From Lonicera japonica (taxonomy: Eukaryota > Streptophyta > Magnoliopsida > Dipsacales > Caprifoliaceae): a DNA stretch of 64,000 nt. Under the pieces are notes generated by a model, which searched no databases, was not told where the DNA came from, and worked only from the letters and a program-made list of their open reading frames with translations. The position numbers were made by a program, and so were the translations under genes. Positions 12,709 through 25,769 of the stretch are shown piece after piece (the stretch's first letter is position 1; every line of letters starts with the position of its first letter). The stretch lies in contig CM038469.1 of NCBI GenBank assembly GCA_021464415.1, forward strand, positions 63,531,650 through 63,595,649. The letters run 5' to 3'.

Positions 12709-13606
12709 TCTTTTGTTAAAATAAGTAAATCCTTTTTTATATGCTACGCATATATATATATATATATATATATATTTAAAAGAAAATATAGCGATAGCAT
12801 CAGTAGAAGGAAAAATTGTTGCATGGTAGTAACCTCTAATTTAGGAGAAGAATTTGTTAAGGCTAAAATAAAAAACCCAAAATTTATAATTTTTCAGGAG
12901 ATGATCGTGAAGAACAAATATAGCATTTTCCTTTAATATTAAACAACTCTTATTATTTATTAAGACAATTGATTAATTATGTTTGGGTGATCACACACAT
13001 ATATATATTTGATTTGGCATTAATTAATTAACGATACACTATCTAAATCTATTATTATTTGACGTAGAGCATATTCTTAGTATTAAGATAAACTAAATAC
13101 ATATGGAAGCAGATATAGAAATAAATGGAAAGAAAAATCCACTACCAACTCCAAAGTCAGTATTTAGATAACAACACGCGCGAAAAGCGGCCGACGCATA
13201 TTAAGAGATCTATTATAGATTAATTTGAAATAAGTTCTTAATTCTAGATTCATGTTAGAAAAATGTCACTGTTTTTATACATAATTTATGACAGCGATGA
13301 ACATGCTAATAATGGTAAATTGAAAGCAAATTTAATGTTATATTTATTTAACAGTTGGTTATTGGAGAATTGTATACAAATTTGGAAAGCGTAAAACTAA
13401 GAGTTAGCAACTTTAATATCCTCAGTAGCAGACAAGTGCATTCATAATAGGCTTAGTTAGAATAAATAACAAAATTATTCAGATGCGGAATCATTTTTAC
13501 AATTAGATTTATATTTATAAAGACAAAACTTATGTATCTTTGTTGTGTCTTTTAATTTAAACGTATTTGTAATTAGCATTAAATAAATAAAAAATATATA
13601 ATATTT
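12709..13606. other. Helitron interior between the RPA-like and Rep/helicase genes
   Basis: AT-rich, with an (AT)n run near 12752-12774 and no coding exon recognised. It presumably holds the 3' end of the Rep/helicase transcript and the promoter of the RPA-like gene. No clear TATA assignment could be made. Confidence 0.5.
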
Positions 13607-16600
13607 CTAGCTATACAAATGCATGCACATTTTTTTTTCCTGGTGATGAAAATGAGATATATAAACTAAAGCATTGTAATTTTTTGTTTTACCTCTTTCT
13701 AAAGACGTGAACACTTCATCATAAACTATGTTTTTTGTGCAGTTGTAGTGTCTAGAATCGTCAGTCTTGATTAGAATCTTCAATCCGTGACTTGAAGTAA
13801 CGCGTGAGACAGCAACGTAAAGCTGGCCATGGCTAAAAACGGGTTTGGGTAAGTAAATGGAAACTGTTTCCAAAGTTTGGCCTTGGCTCTTGTTAATTGT
13901 CATTGCGAATGATAACCGTACTGGAAATTGGCGGCGTTTCAAAACGAATGGGCATTTCGATTCGGTCGCAGTCATTGTTATTCTAGGAATGAAGACTTTC
14001 TCTTCGAGATTAGAACCTGTTATAATTTTTCCTTCTATGACCAGTGGTGCAAGTTGTGTAACAATCAAACGTGTTCCATTGCACAGGCCGGCACTTTGAT
14101 TTAGATTTCGTAGGAGCATTATTGGGACACCAATTTTCAAAGTTAATTCATGACTCGGTAGTCCAGAAAAATCTAAAGTATTTAAGTATTCAGTTGGGAA
14201 CAACATTTCTTGATTTTGAACTTTTGATGTGGTTGTGCAAATGGAGTCACAACTGAGGTACGTCCTTTTTTCTCCTGGAATGCCATTGAGAATGTAGTTA
14301 TTGATCTCATCCACAGTATGATTTGTCGGAGTGAGAATCGCTCTGGTTTGCAGATAGTTTTGGTTTATGTATTGGTTTGCCAAGTCTGGGTATGTAACTG
14401 AAACAATTGCTGCAATTGGGTCATTACTTTGAGGAATTAACAGATTCTCGGGTATTGTGATCCAAGTTGGGTCTTCATCTTCGTTTAGGGTACATGTTGG
14501 CAATTTTCCATCTCCGAGCGCAAGCACCCATTCTTTAAATGAACCCCCTTCTCGTACTCTCATGTTTTGTTTAAGGATGAAGACTTCACAGTAATCCCAT
14601 AGTTTTGATTTGTTGATTGAAGCTTTTACAACATCCTCCCTTGTTCCCTTTTCGATTACTGGTAGCGTTTGTCTAAAATCTCCTCCGAGAAGAACAGTAA
14701 TTCCTCCAAATGTTTTGTTTATTGAGTTCTCGTCATCAAATCGTAAGATGTCTTGTAAAGTTCTGTCAACAGCTTCAAAAGTGTGTCGATGGTTCATTGG
14801 TGCTTCGTCCCAAATAATCAAACTCGTTTTTCTGATTAACTCGGCCAAATGTGTCCCTTGATGAATTTCGCATGTTGAGTTGTTATCCACATTTATTGGA
14901 ATTGCGAATCTTGAGTGGGCAGTCCTTCCACCTGGAAGTAACAAAGACGCTATTCCTGATGAAGCTACGGCCAAGGCTATTTTATTCTCTGATCTTAAAC
15001 GTGCAAGAATAGCCTTATATAAGTAAGTCTTTCCAGTTCCCCCGGCTCCATATACGAAGTAGAGGCCACCTCTTTTAGCCATAACTGACGTGTTAACTGC
15101 ATTATATACCGCTTTTTGTTCGATATTGAGGTTTGCATATGCTTCTCTTGCTTCTTCAGCTAGTGCATGGATATCATATGAGAGTTCTTCCCTAATTAAT
15201 CTGTTGTCACGTTCTTCAATAAGAGTTTGATCTGGGACTGGTAAAGGTGGGAAATTTTTCAACGATTTACCTTGACGCAACAAAATTTGCTCAATTTCAT
15301 AAATAGTGTAACTCTTCAACTGGAGCTCTGTCAAGTACAGTGTTGGGAAGTTTAAGAGTTTCCTTTGACGATATAGAATATCATCAGATAATGAATTCCA
15401 ATGAGCTTCCCATAATTTTAAAGGTTCAGAAACTTCGCAGAATAGTAATATCGTGGCGAAGAGTTCTCGCAGTTGTCCTCCAGTTGACCATTCTGCTGCT
15501 TGTTCGAGTGCATCGTGCCATTCATTATCCTCATCTAGTAAGCCAAGGGCATAACATGCTGCCTTGTATGATGGATGAATGACTCCGCCAACTGTTCTGA
15601 TTTCTTCGAAACTTCGAGGTCCTTTAACTATATTAAGTAACATTCGAAGATAAAACCTTTCTCCCGATGTAGGATGCGCATACACAACTCGGCCGATACA
15701 TTTTCCCGACTCTCTTCTTTTCCACTGTTTGTATTTTGCTTGCCAAACCCATTTTGTCGGAAAATTTGAATAAGTAAGCTCTCTTGCATCTTCATGTTTT
15801 GCATTAGTTTCCAGCCATTGTGTGAACATTGTTTTGTCGACATCATACCTATATTTTTTTTATAATGAATTGAATTGATTACAAATAAAAAAGGAAGATA
15901 CAAACAAAATAGGGAGAAGCCTAGTTAAAAAGATGTCATACCTATTTAGGACATTGTCTAAATAATCTGAATCTTTAAATGTCACGGTATGCTCTTCAGG
16001 AAGATGGAAGTTTAATCTTTCAACACCAACACTTCGATATTGGATATCAAAGTAATATATTCTCCAACATGCTTCAGATGCAGATAGGTAACGGCAATCT
16101 AAATATGATTTGATTTCATCAAATTGCATGTCCCCTTCATTGTTATTTGCACTATTTTTGGCAACTGATTCTTGTAGTACCACTGTTGTTTTATCCGGTC
16201 CTTTGTTTATGTACTTGAATAGGTATTTAAGTGATCTTCCTTTGTTGCACCACTCTACGTTTATATGTGCTTCATATTTGATGACCAGCTCTTGATTGTG
16301 GGGAACAACATACCTATTATCGAGCTTTATATCATTCTTTAAGACGAAACTACCATCATCTCTTCTTTTATATATTGGGAACCCAGACTCATCAACTGTT
16401 GTGTTAGGACAGAATTTCTTAGGGAAGTGTTTTGAGCAACTACCATTCTTCATACAGAAAGCTGCGGGGTTTACATTTCCACATGGGCCATGCATCATAA
16501 ATTGTGAAATAATTTCAAATGCAATAGGGTCATCTTCTTTGTTCGGTAGCTCTGCAGAAATGATTTTGTCGATATCTGAAGCAATTGGATATTTGTCATC

Positions 16601-18846
16601 AGGATGCAAGAATAAAACAATGTGCGCATGTGGGAGGCCTCTTTTTTGGAATTCAATTGTGTAGATTGCTGATAAGAAAAATAGTATTCGGAGTTAGTGG
16701 TTCGATATATATATACATGTTATGGTATAGTATCGAGCAAATCGTTTGGTAATGTACCTACAAGGACTCTGCCAAAATGTGCGCCTTGAACTAAATCTTT
16801 CATCAAATGATCTAGTTTTATTTTGAATACTCGGGCGACAATATCAGGCCGTTCATCAGCTTTTTGACCGGGTATTAATTCCAAGAAACTTTGTATTTCT
16901 CGCCATTTTGGGTTTGAAGTGAACGTAAGGAATAAATCAGGATTACCAGCCCATCTACAAATGGCCATTGCATCTTGAAAATTTTGTGCCATATATCGAG
17001 GGCCACCTGTGAAACTGGATGGAAGTACAATACGTTTTCCAATTGAAGCTGGGGTTGTATCTCCATGCAAAATAGCATCCTTTAAACCCTTGTAAAGCTC
17101 AGCTCGAATTTGCGATTGATTTGCTCGTACCCATCGTAATCTGTCTGCTTCGATGCACGTATATGCGTCTACCAGATATTGCTGAAATAATCTGCCAGAT
17201 CGTATTAAAGTTTGTGCTTCATTCCCTCTTTGTTGCACCCTATATGCATAATACTCTCTCATTGTGACACGACTTCGTTTAGTTTGTCGTCTGCCATCAG
17301 TGGGTGCGTATTGTATATCGAGATGGAAACCATCTTCTCCATAGGGGAATAATAATGGGTATTGCATAGCCATAAATGATGGGTGTAATTCAATAACCCT
17401 TTGTAATCCATTTGACCTATGCTCAACAACAATATCGCGATTGCCATTGGTTTCGGTAATGTCACCAACAATAAGAGCCGCAATTTCTGATGCTGTAGGC
17501 AAACTGTATACATTAGAATTTATTGATCGAGTGCCAATCAATTTGATACGGACGGGAAGGACATCAGATTCCTTAAACCGATCGCGTGCCATTCGAAAAA
17601 CTTTGGCTAATTCATTATGGGTGTCAAACATTTGTACCAATTCTTGAACAACAATAGGGTCTAATCCCGATCGAGTGTGCTCTTTACTCAACGCTTTCAT
17701 TCTATTCGGCACTTCATTGTCAGTATCATATATATAAAGTTGTGCGAACTTGGGCTTTTGACCAGGGATAGGGAGCAAAGATCCTATTTTGTGATGATTT
17801 TGGCCACTTATTCGATAAACGTATGGCGAACGCCCAGTGTTAAAACGGTTGTCAACATTTGCACCAGTTGAAGTAAAAGCAAATATAGAGTTATATCCTC
17901 TTATATTTTCTTTAAATTTTGCTGAACTCGGTCCACTTTTGTAAGTCAACATATTTAACAGAAACGGGGGAGCTTCTTTTAGAAGGGGTATTAGCACTTT
18001 TCCTTCTTGGCAGCATAATGAGAATTTGGGGTTAGAAGTTTTCTTTGATTTATCATTTCTTTCTTCGTACCATAAAATAGCTCCACAATAACGACACACA
18101 TGGTTTGGCCCGCCAAAGTTCCAAGGTTCTGAGAATTTCCCTACAATCGATTTTATAGTCATTAATCCATATGTATATTATTATTATTTGGTAATTTTTT
18201 ATCACATTTTGCAAAGAGAAGTACTTACTTCGTTTTGGCGGACGACTACTTTCAGTGATATTGTTTCTACGCTTTGGAAGACAATTGCTTTTAGTAGCCT
18301 CATTTCGTCCATCGACAGTAGTATTACAAATGGTTTCTTGTAGTTCTGTGTAAAAGAGAAATTCTTTTGCAGATGGTTGAAGAGGGAAATTGTGAAAGTA
18401 ATTATTTTTCGATACTTTTGTAAAAGATAGTAATTACCAGGAACTTGATTGTGGACAGAAGAGAAGTTTTGAAGTGTAGAAGACTCAATTGCGGCTCTGA
18501 TGTTTGTAATAGTATAACCACAGTAGTTGCTATTAGCGATATTCGAAGCATTTGCCATAGGCTCAAGTGTTGTTGTAACTACTTTCCCATCAAGGGTGAC
18601 AATAGAATGTGATATGATGTCCCTCCTTGTAGAAAAATTGCCAACTTTTTGATTATTCAAAAATGTAGTTTGGCATAGCGAATCAGTAGATGGACTGATA
18701 TTTTGGACTGCATCATGACGTCTAATTTCCCTTTGGCTTATTCTATTCACATGGAATTGTCTATCACTGGAATGTCTATTGCTATTGGATTCTCTAATCA
18801 ATCTCCTCCTTAGTCTAGCAATTCTTGCATTTTGAGTGTAATCCAT
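13607..18846 (-). CDS. Helitron Rep/helicase transposase (HUH endonuclease plus PIF1-like helicase), 5 exons
   Basis: Minus-strand exons: 18846-18438, 18345-18229, 18140-16758, 16668-15942, 15848-13607. The introns are 92, 88, 89 and 93 bp, all GT-AG and all phase-consistent. The total is 4878 nt, 1625 aa plus stop. A cysteine pair region ([13 protein letters not shown]) lies at the start of exon 3. The rolling-circle Rep HUH motif LPHAHIVLF has H650 and H652, encoded at about 16630-16622. The catalytic tyrosine region [10 protein letters not shown] follows. The superfamily-1 PIF1 helicase domain has Walker A GAGGTGKT (residues 1146-1153), Walker [18 protein letters not shown], and motif V/VI blocks INKSQGQTL and YVAVSRV. 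The predicted role is cleavage and joining of single-stranded ends and unwinding during rolling-circle transposition. The last 26 codons (after SLERGK) do not resemble the family and may be read-through of an unrecognised final intron, since GAG|GTAAAAC is a possible donor. Confidence 0.9.
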
Positions 18847-19074
18847 CTAAAAGTGCGATACATGGAAGATTTTAGGGCACCTTAATTATTAGTGAAGAGA
18901 GTATTGTGCACAGCATCATTTCACGATATAGCCGAAAGCAAGAAAAATAATAAATATTTCTAATATGATGTATTACCAGAGGCACATAATAACTTGGTGG
19001 CGATGAAGAGCTCACCTTTGGATTGGGCTCGAACTCGTTTAAAAGTTTCAGCTATATACGCATCCGTCTTATAA

Positions 19075-21236
19075 ATGCTAGAATTCAAACTATAAAATTA
19101 ATATTGGTTTTCAAAATCGACACGGTATAATTGAGCTTGAATGAAATTTAGTGCATCAAAATCTTTTAGCAGAATTATTGAAAGAAATATAATCATATAA
19201 GTGAGGCTCAATGGATGTTACCTCTTTAAGATAGAGCGAACTGTTTGCCTGCTGGTGGAGGCAGGGTTATTCCTGTATGAGTAGGAAAAGAAAGGTTACC
19301 ATTTATTTTCTAAAGTAAAATGTATATAGGAAAGCCGAATAAATCCAAGCCGAAATTGAATCTAAAAGTTTTGGTTCAAATTGGGTTGAATTATTTTAAT
19401 TTATTTTCTAAACTACATTGTCATAGTTGATTAAACAAAATACATTGTAGTTGAATTATTTTAATTTATAAGGCTAAAGTGTTTTTTTTTTTTTTAATAC
19501 ATAATGTTAGCATTTATAGTTTAAGAAAGATGTATACAGGAAAGCTAAATCAATCCGATCCGAAACAGGCCAATCAAAAAGTTTGTCTCCGATTTGGGCT
19601 CGAGAGATTTAGCAATTGAAACCAAATCGAAACAAAAACTTTATATATTTAAGTTGTGTTTGAGTCTCCCTAATATCTGCCCCAAATTGAAACTGAAAAC
19701 ATCTCTAAATATAAGTGAGCATAAATTGATGTTACCTATTTATTTATAAGTAGTTTTGTTCATCAAATTTTAGTTACGCCGGCTTGAGTACCTGCTGGCA
19801 GTAGGGTAATGTTATGGGCCAATATAAAGACAACACATTTACATAAGAGAGTATGATACATATAAGAAATGAGAAAACAATACACATTACTTATCCTGCT
19901 TATAAATTTTTGTAGGTTACATAATGCCCGTGGTGACAAAACTGTGTATTGGACTAATTTCTATATTTTTACTTGTCAACACATATTATTAATTAAGTTA
20001 TACATTCATCATTCAATAATACATGGTCGGTTAACACGTTAATTGGATAATATGTATGTGACTTATAAATTCTAAAATTCAAATTATAAAATTAACATTG
20101 GCATATGAGTATGAATGTAATACGCATGTGACTTATAAATGCTAGAATTCAAAGTATAAAATTAATATTGGTTTTCAAAATTGACACGTTATAATTGAGC
20201 ATGAATGAAATTTAGTGCATCAAAATCTTTTTGCAGAATTATTGAAAGAATATAACCAAATAAGTGAGCGTCAATGATGTTACCTCTTTTAGATAGAGAG
20301 AACTGTTTGTGTGCTGGTGAAGGTGAGGTTATTCCTGTATGAGGATGCAAGAAAAGAGCGGGTAAGTTTTTTTTTTTTAATACATAATGTTACTATTTAT
20401 TTTCTATAGGAAAATGTATATAGGAAAGCCGAATAAATCCAAGCCGGAAGTGAATCTAAAAGTTTTGGTTCAAATTGGGTTAAGAAGATTTACAAAGTGA
20501 AATCAAACCAAATCGAAACAGAATTTAGTGTTGTTTTGACTATTATACATGACAATTTGGTTTCAGAAGCTTTATAAATTGGAGCCAAACCATACCGAGA
20601 CAAAATTTTATAGATTCACGTTGGGTTTGAGTTCTCGTAATATCAGCTCAAACTGAAACCTAAAACACCCCTAAATATAAGTGCGAGTCAATAGATCTTA
20701 CCTATGTATATGTAAGTTTTGTGCACCATGCTACGGTTAGAGTTTATTTTCGTAATACGTATGTGGGTTATAACTTCTAAAATTCAAATTATAAAATTAA
20801 TATTTTCAAAATGAATACGGTATAAGCGAGCGTGAATCAAATTTAATGAATCAAAATCTTTTAGCAGAAATATTCAAAGAATATAACCAAATTAATGAGT
20901 GAGCATAAGTGGATGTTACCTATTTATTTATAAGTAGTTTTGTGCATCAAACTCCAGTTACACCAGCTTGAGTACCTGCTGGAAGTAGGGTAATGTTATG
21001 GGTTAATATAAAGACAACACATTTACATTAGAGAGTATGATACATATAAGATATGAGAAACCAATAGACATTACGTATCCTGCTTATAAATTTTTGTAGG
21101 TTATATAATGCCCATGGTGACAAAACTGTGTATTGGACTAATTTATATATTTTCACTTGTCAACACATATTATTAATTAAGGTATACATTCATCATTCAA
21201 TAATACATGGGTCGGTCAACATGTTCATTGGATAGA
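19075..21236. repeat. Large direct duplication inside the Helitron 5' region
   Basis: 19075-20052 aligns with 20138-21236 in the same orientation, with modest divergence and small indels. Shared landmarks are TGCTAGAATTCAAA(C/G)TATAAAATTAATATTGG, AATGTATATAGGAAAGCCGAATAAATCCAAGCC, and a 340-bp block starting ATGTTACCTATTTATTTATAAGTAG. The period is about 1.07-1.18 kb. A weaker third trace of the first block starts near 20775. No ORF lies within it. The flanks 18847-19074 and 21237-21448 show nothing else. Confidence 0.85.
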
Positions 21237-21548
21237 TGAACTACTGCAATATAAATCACATGTTATTACACGAAATTTTAAAGTTTTCGTAACATATATA
21301 GTGATCATTTACGTAACGTTGAAGTGAAAACGCAAATTAAAAACACTACGAAAATTCAAACTCGTTTTCTAACTCCTTAATACTAATTGTAAAGAGACAA
21401 AATATAGATAATTACAATTTTCTAAAAGCAAAAGATTTTGACTACAACTCTAGAAGTTCTGAGCCGTAAAGGGCTCCCTATCAACACCATCTATAATTCC
21501 CAAAATGTCCTCATATTCAGTTACTTTTGTCTTCATCTCTTTGTTTTC

Positions 21549-21926
21549 TTATAGTATTTTGTCAAAGTCTCTGCGCAAATCTTCGTAACACCATTTATAA
21601 TAATTCTTGTCTGCCCAATTGAGGTCGCAGACTTGGAAATTTAATTTTTCTTTCAAAAACAAAATTGCACAACGTGCGGCATCTTGCGTAGCATCACTTC
21701 TTGATAAACATAATCGGCCCCAAACAGTTTGGTTTTCTTCACTATCAGCCATTTGTAGTTCGACATAATCCCTAAATAAACCATTCGCTTCTATTACATA
21801 GCCAAATCCATATCGTGTAATTGGTAACTTCTCAATTGCTTGGATAAGGAAACTTTTGAAGCACATGTCAATTGTAAAATTTGGCAATGCCATTATCAGT
21901 AAGACAATATATAATAAGAATAACAA
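21549..21926 (-). CDS. dsRBD-like small ORF in the Helitron, possibly truncated by a stop
   Basis: The frame is 125 codons. The likely start is the second methionine (MALPNF), because the first codons are hydrophobic low-complexity sequence. The body has the layout of a double-stranded-RNA-binding fold: an N-terminal helix, a strand region (YGFGYVIEANG...VELQM), then a C-terminal helix with the dsRBD-like pattern SDATQDAARCAILFLKEK. This assignment rests on pattern only. After the TAA at 21551-21549 the same frame stays open for 32 more codons of coiled-coil-like, acidic and lysine-rich sequence (ENKEMKTKVTEYEDILG) to a TAG at 21452-21450. Either the original protein was longer and is now truncated, or the stop is tolerated. 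It is on the same strand as the Helitron genes, so it may be a captured host gene fragment. Confidence 0.4.
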   Translation of the reverse strand: MLFLLYIVLLIMALPNFTIDMCFKSFLIQAIEKLPITRYGFGYVIEANGLFRDYVELQMADSEENQTVWGRLCLSRSDATQDAARCAILFLKEKLNFQVCDLNWADKNYYKWCYEDLRRDFDKIL

Positions 21927-23432
21927 CTACCACAATAATTAGTTCTAGAGATTTACATAATTAGTATTCAAGGAACTCCAAAAGATTAAGTGAGTTAATA
22001 TTCTAGAAATCTTTATTAGGATTGAATTATTATTGAATTATTCATTTATAATAAGGTAGTATTATTGTCATAGTAATATATAACTTTAAAAGCATAAAGT
22101 ATAATTTCACAAAACAGTACATCAATCTTATAAGAAACATTTGATAAATTTGTCCAATTTTCTCTTATTTCATTGCATACAAATACATTGTATTACAAAA
22201 ACATGATTAAGGTCATTACTCATCCATCAATAATATATATAAAAATAAATAAAATGTGTACAATATGAGAATTGAGGAGGAGCAGGTAGTTTTCTTCCAT
22301 GTTCTTGAAAGAGTATATGCTTTCATTATAACATTAATGTATATTGGTATCAATTGATTGTTATTATATGATTACTTAATCGGTTAAAAGTCTGATTATG
22401 TAATTTTGTGGCAGCACAGGAAATGTTTTGACAGGATTTAGAGATAAGGAGCAGGTATAATAGATTTAGGGAGAGTCAAACTTATGGGATACACAAATTT
22501 ACATTGTTGGTGGAAATAAGAAATCAAACCTTTTGATTCGACACTCGTAGATTATGGAGGAGCGTTTTGTTCCTGAAATTAAAACATATAGAATCACAAC
22601 ATAAACACACTTATGCTTTACTTCAAATTAACATAAGGTACAACATAAACCTTTTTACAAAAAATTATATATGGGTATTGTTTTTCACTTACGCATTTTG
22701 TCAAACAACATATAAGCATGCTTTTTTCCTACTATTTTGGTTACTTCCTGCCTCACTGCTTTGTTTATTTTTTATTTTTTGCCATTTCTTTTCATTTGGG
22801 TATTAATGAGTTGAAGAACAAACATCGAGAATCCTTTTGAAAAAAACTATATATGGATATTCTTTTTACTAAAGCATTTTGTCAAACAACATACATGCAT
22901 GCTTCTTTTAATTTATTTATTTATAATATTTTGGTTGTTTGATGCAATTTAGAGAAAATCTGTTGCTCCAAATATCAGAATTTGTTTTCCTCCAAAAATT
23001 CATCCTCTCGGAATGGGTTGTTTGGTGCACTTTAAAGATATCTACTGCTACTCAACGGGATTGGTTTTTCCCCAAAATTAAACTCTCTGGTTATATTATA
23101 CCATTTTTCATGAACACCTTTAGCAAAATAGGAATAGAAATCGGAAGATCGAAAGAGTAGTACCTGATCGAAATAAGCAGAACGACTGTAGAAAAGGCAT
23201 AGTACAGTGTAGATTTTTTCTCCTTTATACCAATTACCATTAAACTAATCTAGAAGATGGAAAGGTTAAGATTAATGAGAGAAGATGAGGCAAAAGAAAA
23301 CTGAAATTGAAGAGAGGCGAGACGATTCCAAAAAGAAACGGGGAGTTTAATTCTTAACAAAGTCGGCATTTAATACGATTACACGTGGAGCTTAGTTGTT
23401 TCAAGGGAGCGTATTACTATAGTAGTAGTAGA
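21927..23432. other. Helitron 5' region, no gene seen
   Basis: It contains a small imperfect duplication (around 22664-22745 and 22849-22935, sharing GCATTTTGTCAAACAACATA and GCATGCTT). Short plus-strand frames here have no family resemblance. On the minus strand this is the leader side of the Helitron and probably contains the promoter for the Rep/helicase transcript. Confidence 0.5.
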
Positions 23433-25769
23433 TATATACACAATATAGATACTATAGATTAATTGCAATTTATAGGGATGAAGTAATTATATTAGAGATA
23501 GATACTCATATTAATGAAAGAGAGTAATAATTAAATGATAAGGCATGCATATGATAGAAAATGGAACGTTTTATTCTTGTGTGTAAAATGCGCAAATTTA
23601 CATATAAAGTAATTTAGATAAGTATTGATCGAGAGAATAAAGCGAAGTAACAATAGGAAAAACGAAAATTACTAATGTGTTAATTGGAGGAAAATTACGA
23701 ACTAAAGAGTAAGGAAAAATACATTAAACCCCTGTAATTTTTTAGATTATCAAAAAGCTCCCTTATACTATTTTACCTGACAATAAATCTCCTATTATAC
23801 TAAAAAGGTAAAATGGTTTAGCGGCGCTGACAGGATTTAGGTAATAGATGAAAACATCCTCATTTGAAACATGTTTTACCAAAAAAAGAGGCATTTATAC
23901 ATAATTGTAATTACGCCTTCTCATTTTACTCTAATTCGAGTAGAGCAAGTGAAAACCCTAGTGAAAAAGTCTCCTATATATTATTCATAAAAGAGGGGGT
24001 ATATTCTCACAATTGATTTTTTTTTAATTTATAAGGGTAGAGATTTGGCAAGCTTAAGGAATGTAATTTAGTTATAAAATTTTACTTTATACAAATAAGG
24101 AATGTATGTTGAAAAATAAATAAATTATTATGATATATAATATATAATTTTAATTGTACATTAGTTTAGTGGATATATTTCTCAATTTTGAAAAATAAAA
24201 TTTTAATAAGTGATGGCATAAATTAAGAGGGACTTAACTCGTCTCCAATACTTATTTGTTTAATTTATCTTAATTAGCCAAATTGAGTGTTGTGACGGAT
24301 TAACTTTTACACAAAAGTTGATAGATATTAGGGGTGTTGTGGCGAACCTAAAAATCGAATGTCTGAATTTTATCGATATGTTAAAAATGGAACTGAAAAA
24401 AAATTAAATGAAACTAAACCACAAAAACTGAACAAAAATCGAATATTCTAACAATCATTATTCGTGCACTAAATAAAAATTACTTATGATCATTTGGATC
24501 ATATATTAAATGATCCCAACAACACATAAACCCACAATAAAATATTTGTATTTTCAATATTTCGTCATGGACAAAGACATAATATATACTGATTTGCAAT
24601 TTGGAATCGTATGTTTTTTTTACTATACTTTGAAATTGCTAATTGATATTGTAAACATGTTGTTTTTGACAATTATGTTCCTTTTCGTAATGAAATTTTT
24701 TCTGTCTAAAATAAGATTCACTAAACTCCTTACCTGTAATGGCTTCATCACATTATCCATATTAAGCCATAATCAATCCAACATCTGTGTATCAATTAAA
24801 CCTCTTAATAGCTCTCTATTATTGTATTTATCTTGTTTTGAATATATTTATTAGCTTAGGAATGATTCATTGTTATCTCTTCTCTATTTAAAGTTGATAA
24901 AATATCTATAATTAAATATGGAACAGATTCAATAAACTACTAAAAGCAATTAAGTCATTTAGCAATATAATTATTAGATTAAATTAGAATAAATGTATTA
25001 TTTGTCTTTAGGCTAAAAATAAAATTTTTGGTTATATAATAATTTGATAAACAAAGTGGGTTTGAGTAAAGAGACATTTAAAATAGAGGGTCAAATACTA
25101 ATTTGCTATTATAATTATCATCATTATTCAAGAACTCCAGCAATGAGGAATGATGATATAAAGGAGATTGAAAATTAGCACTTGTAGGTAAGAATGAGAG
25201 AAATGGCTATATGGCACATAATAAGAAAAAATTGATTGGCCATGGTGATGATAGTACCAAAATCCCTGATAACTGCTGCTACCTGAAGATCCATCATGAT
25301 GCGTTCCACGATTATTTCCATAATAACCATCATGAGCAGCAGTACTATTATTTGATAGTTCTCAATTTACACTCCAACAGTTTTTTTTCAATAGTTGTCA
25401 ATTTACAATCAAAGACTCCAAAGTTTAACATGCAGCAATTTTTATTTTTTTTCTATTTTTTTGTAACTGTAATCAATTTATTCAATTATGTCACTTTAGT
25501 CAACTTTTTATTTTTTTGTAATATAGAGTGAAATATCGGTAAAATATCGGCGATTCAATATAATTTCGTTAAAATATTAATAATATTTTAAAATACTATA
25601 AATTTAATCATATCAAATTATAATAATAATTTGGCTCCTCTTATTCTAATTTGTTATCGACCAATATTTTAAACCATGATTTCATTAGCTTAAAATTAGT
25701 GCGAGAACTATACATATTAGTTATGTATTAGGCATATCGGCTCACCCTTTAACATGCCGCCGTCCTTTA
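23433..25769. other. Intergenic, no gene seen
   Basis: AT-rich sequence between the Helitron 5' end and the second copy of the unclassified repeat. Frames near 24510 and 25211 are low-complexity and lysine/phenylalanine/isoleucine-rich, without conserved features. Confidence 0.5.

Larger units (their letters stand above)
10013..23432 (-). mobile_element. Putative autonomous Helitron, 13.4 kb
   Basis: On the minus strand the element starts with TCTACTACTACTATAGTAAT (from 23432) and ends in CTAG (10016-10013). A 7-bp-stem hairpin lies 11 nt inside the 3' end. The bordering bases are A on the 5' side and T on the 3' side, matching the family's A^T insertion without target duplication. Inside, on the same strand, are a complete Rep/helicase gene (13607-18846), an RPA70-like gene (10313-12708) and a dsRBD-like ORF (21549-21926). 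All reconstructed exons keep phase, with no frameshift or premature stop in Rep/helicase or RPA. The 3' end is firm. The 5' end is inferred from consensus, and a neighbouring TC about 20 bp away cannot be excluded. Confidence 0.85.

Noticed and set aside
15860..16609. Separate 249-aa protein
   Set aside because: It is exon 4 of Rep/helicase with intron read at its end and an internal methionine taken as start.
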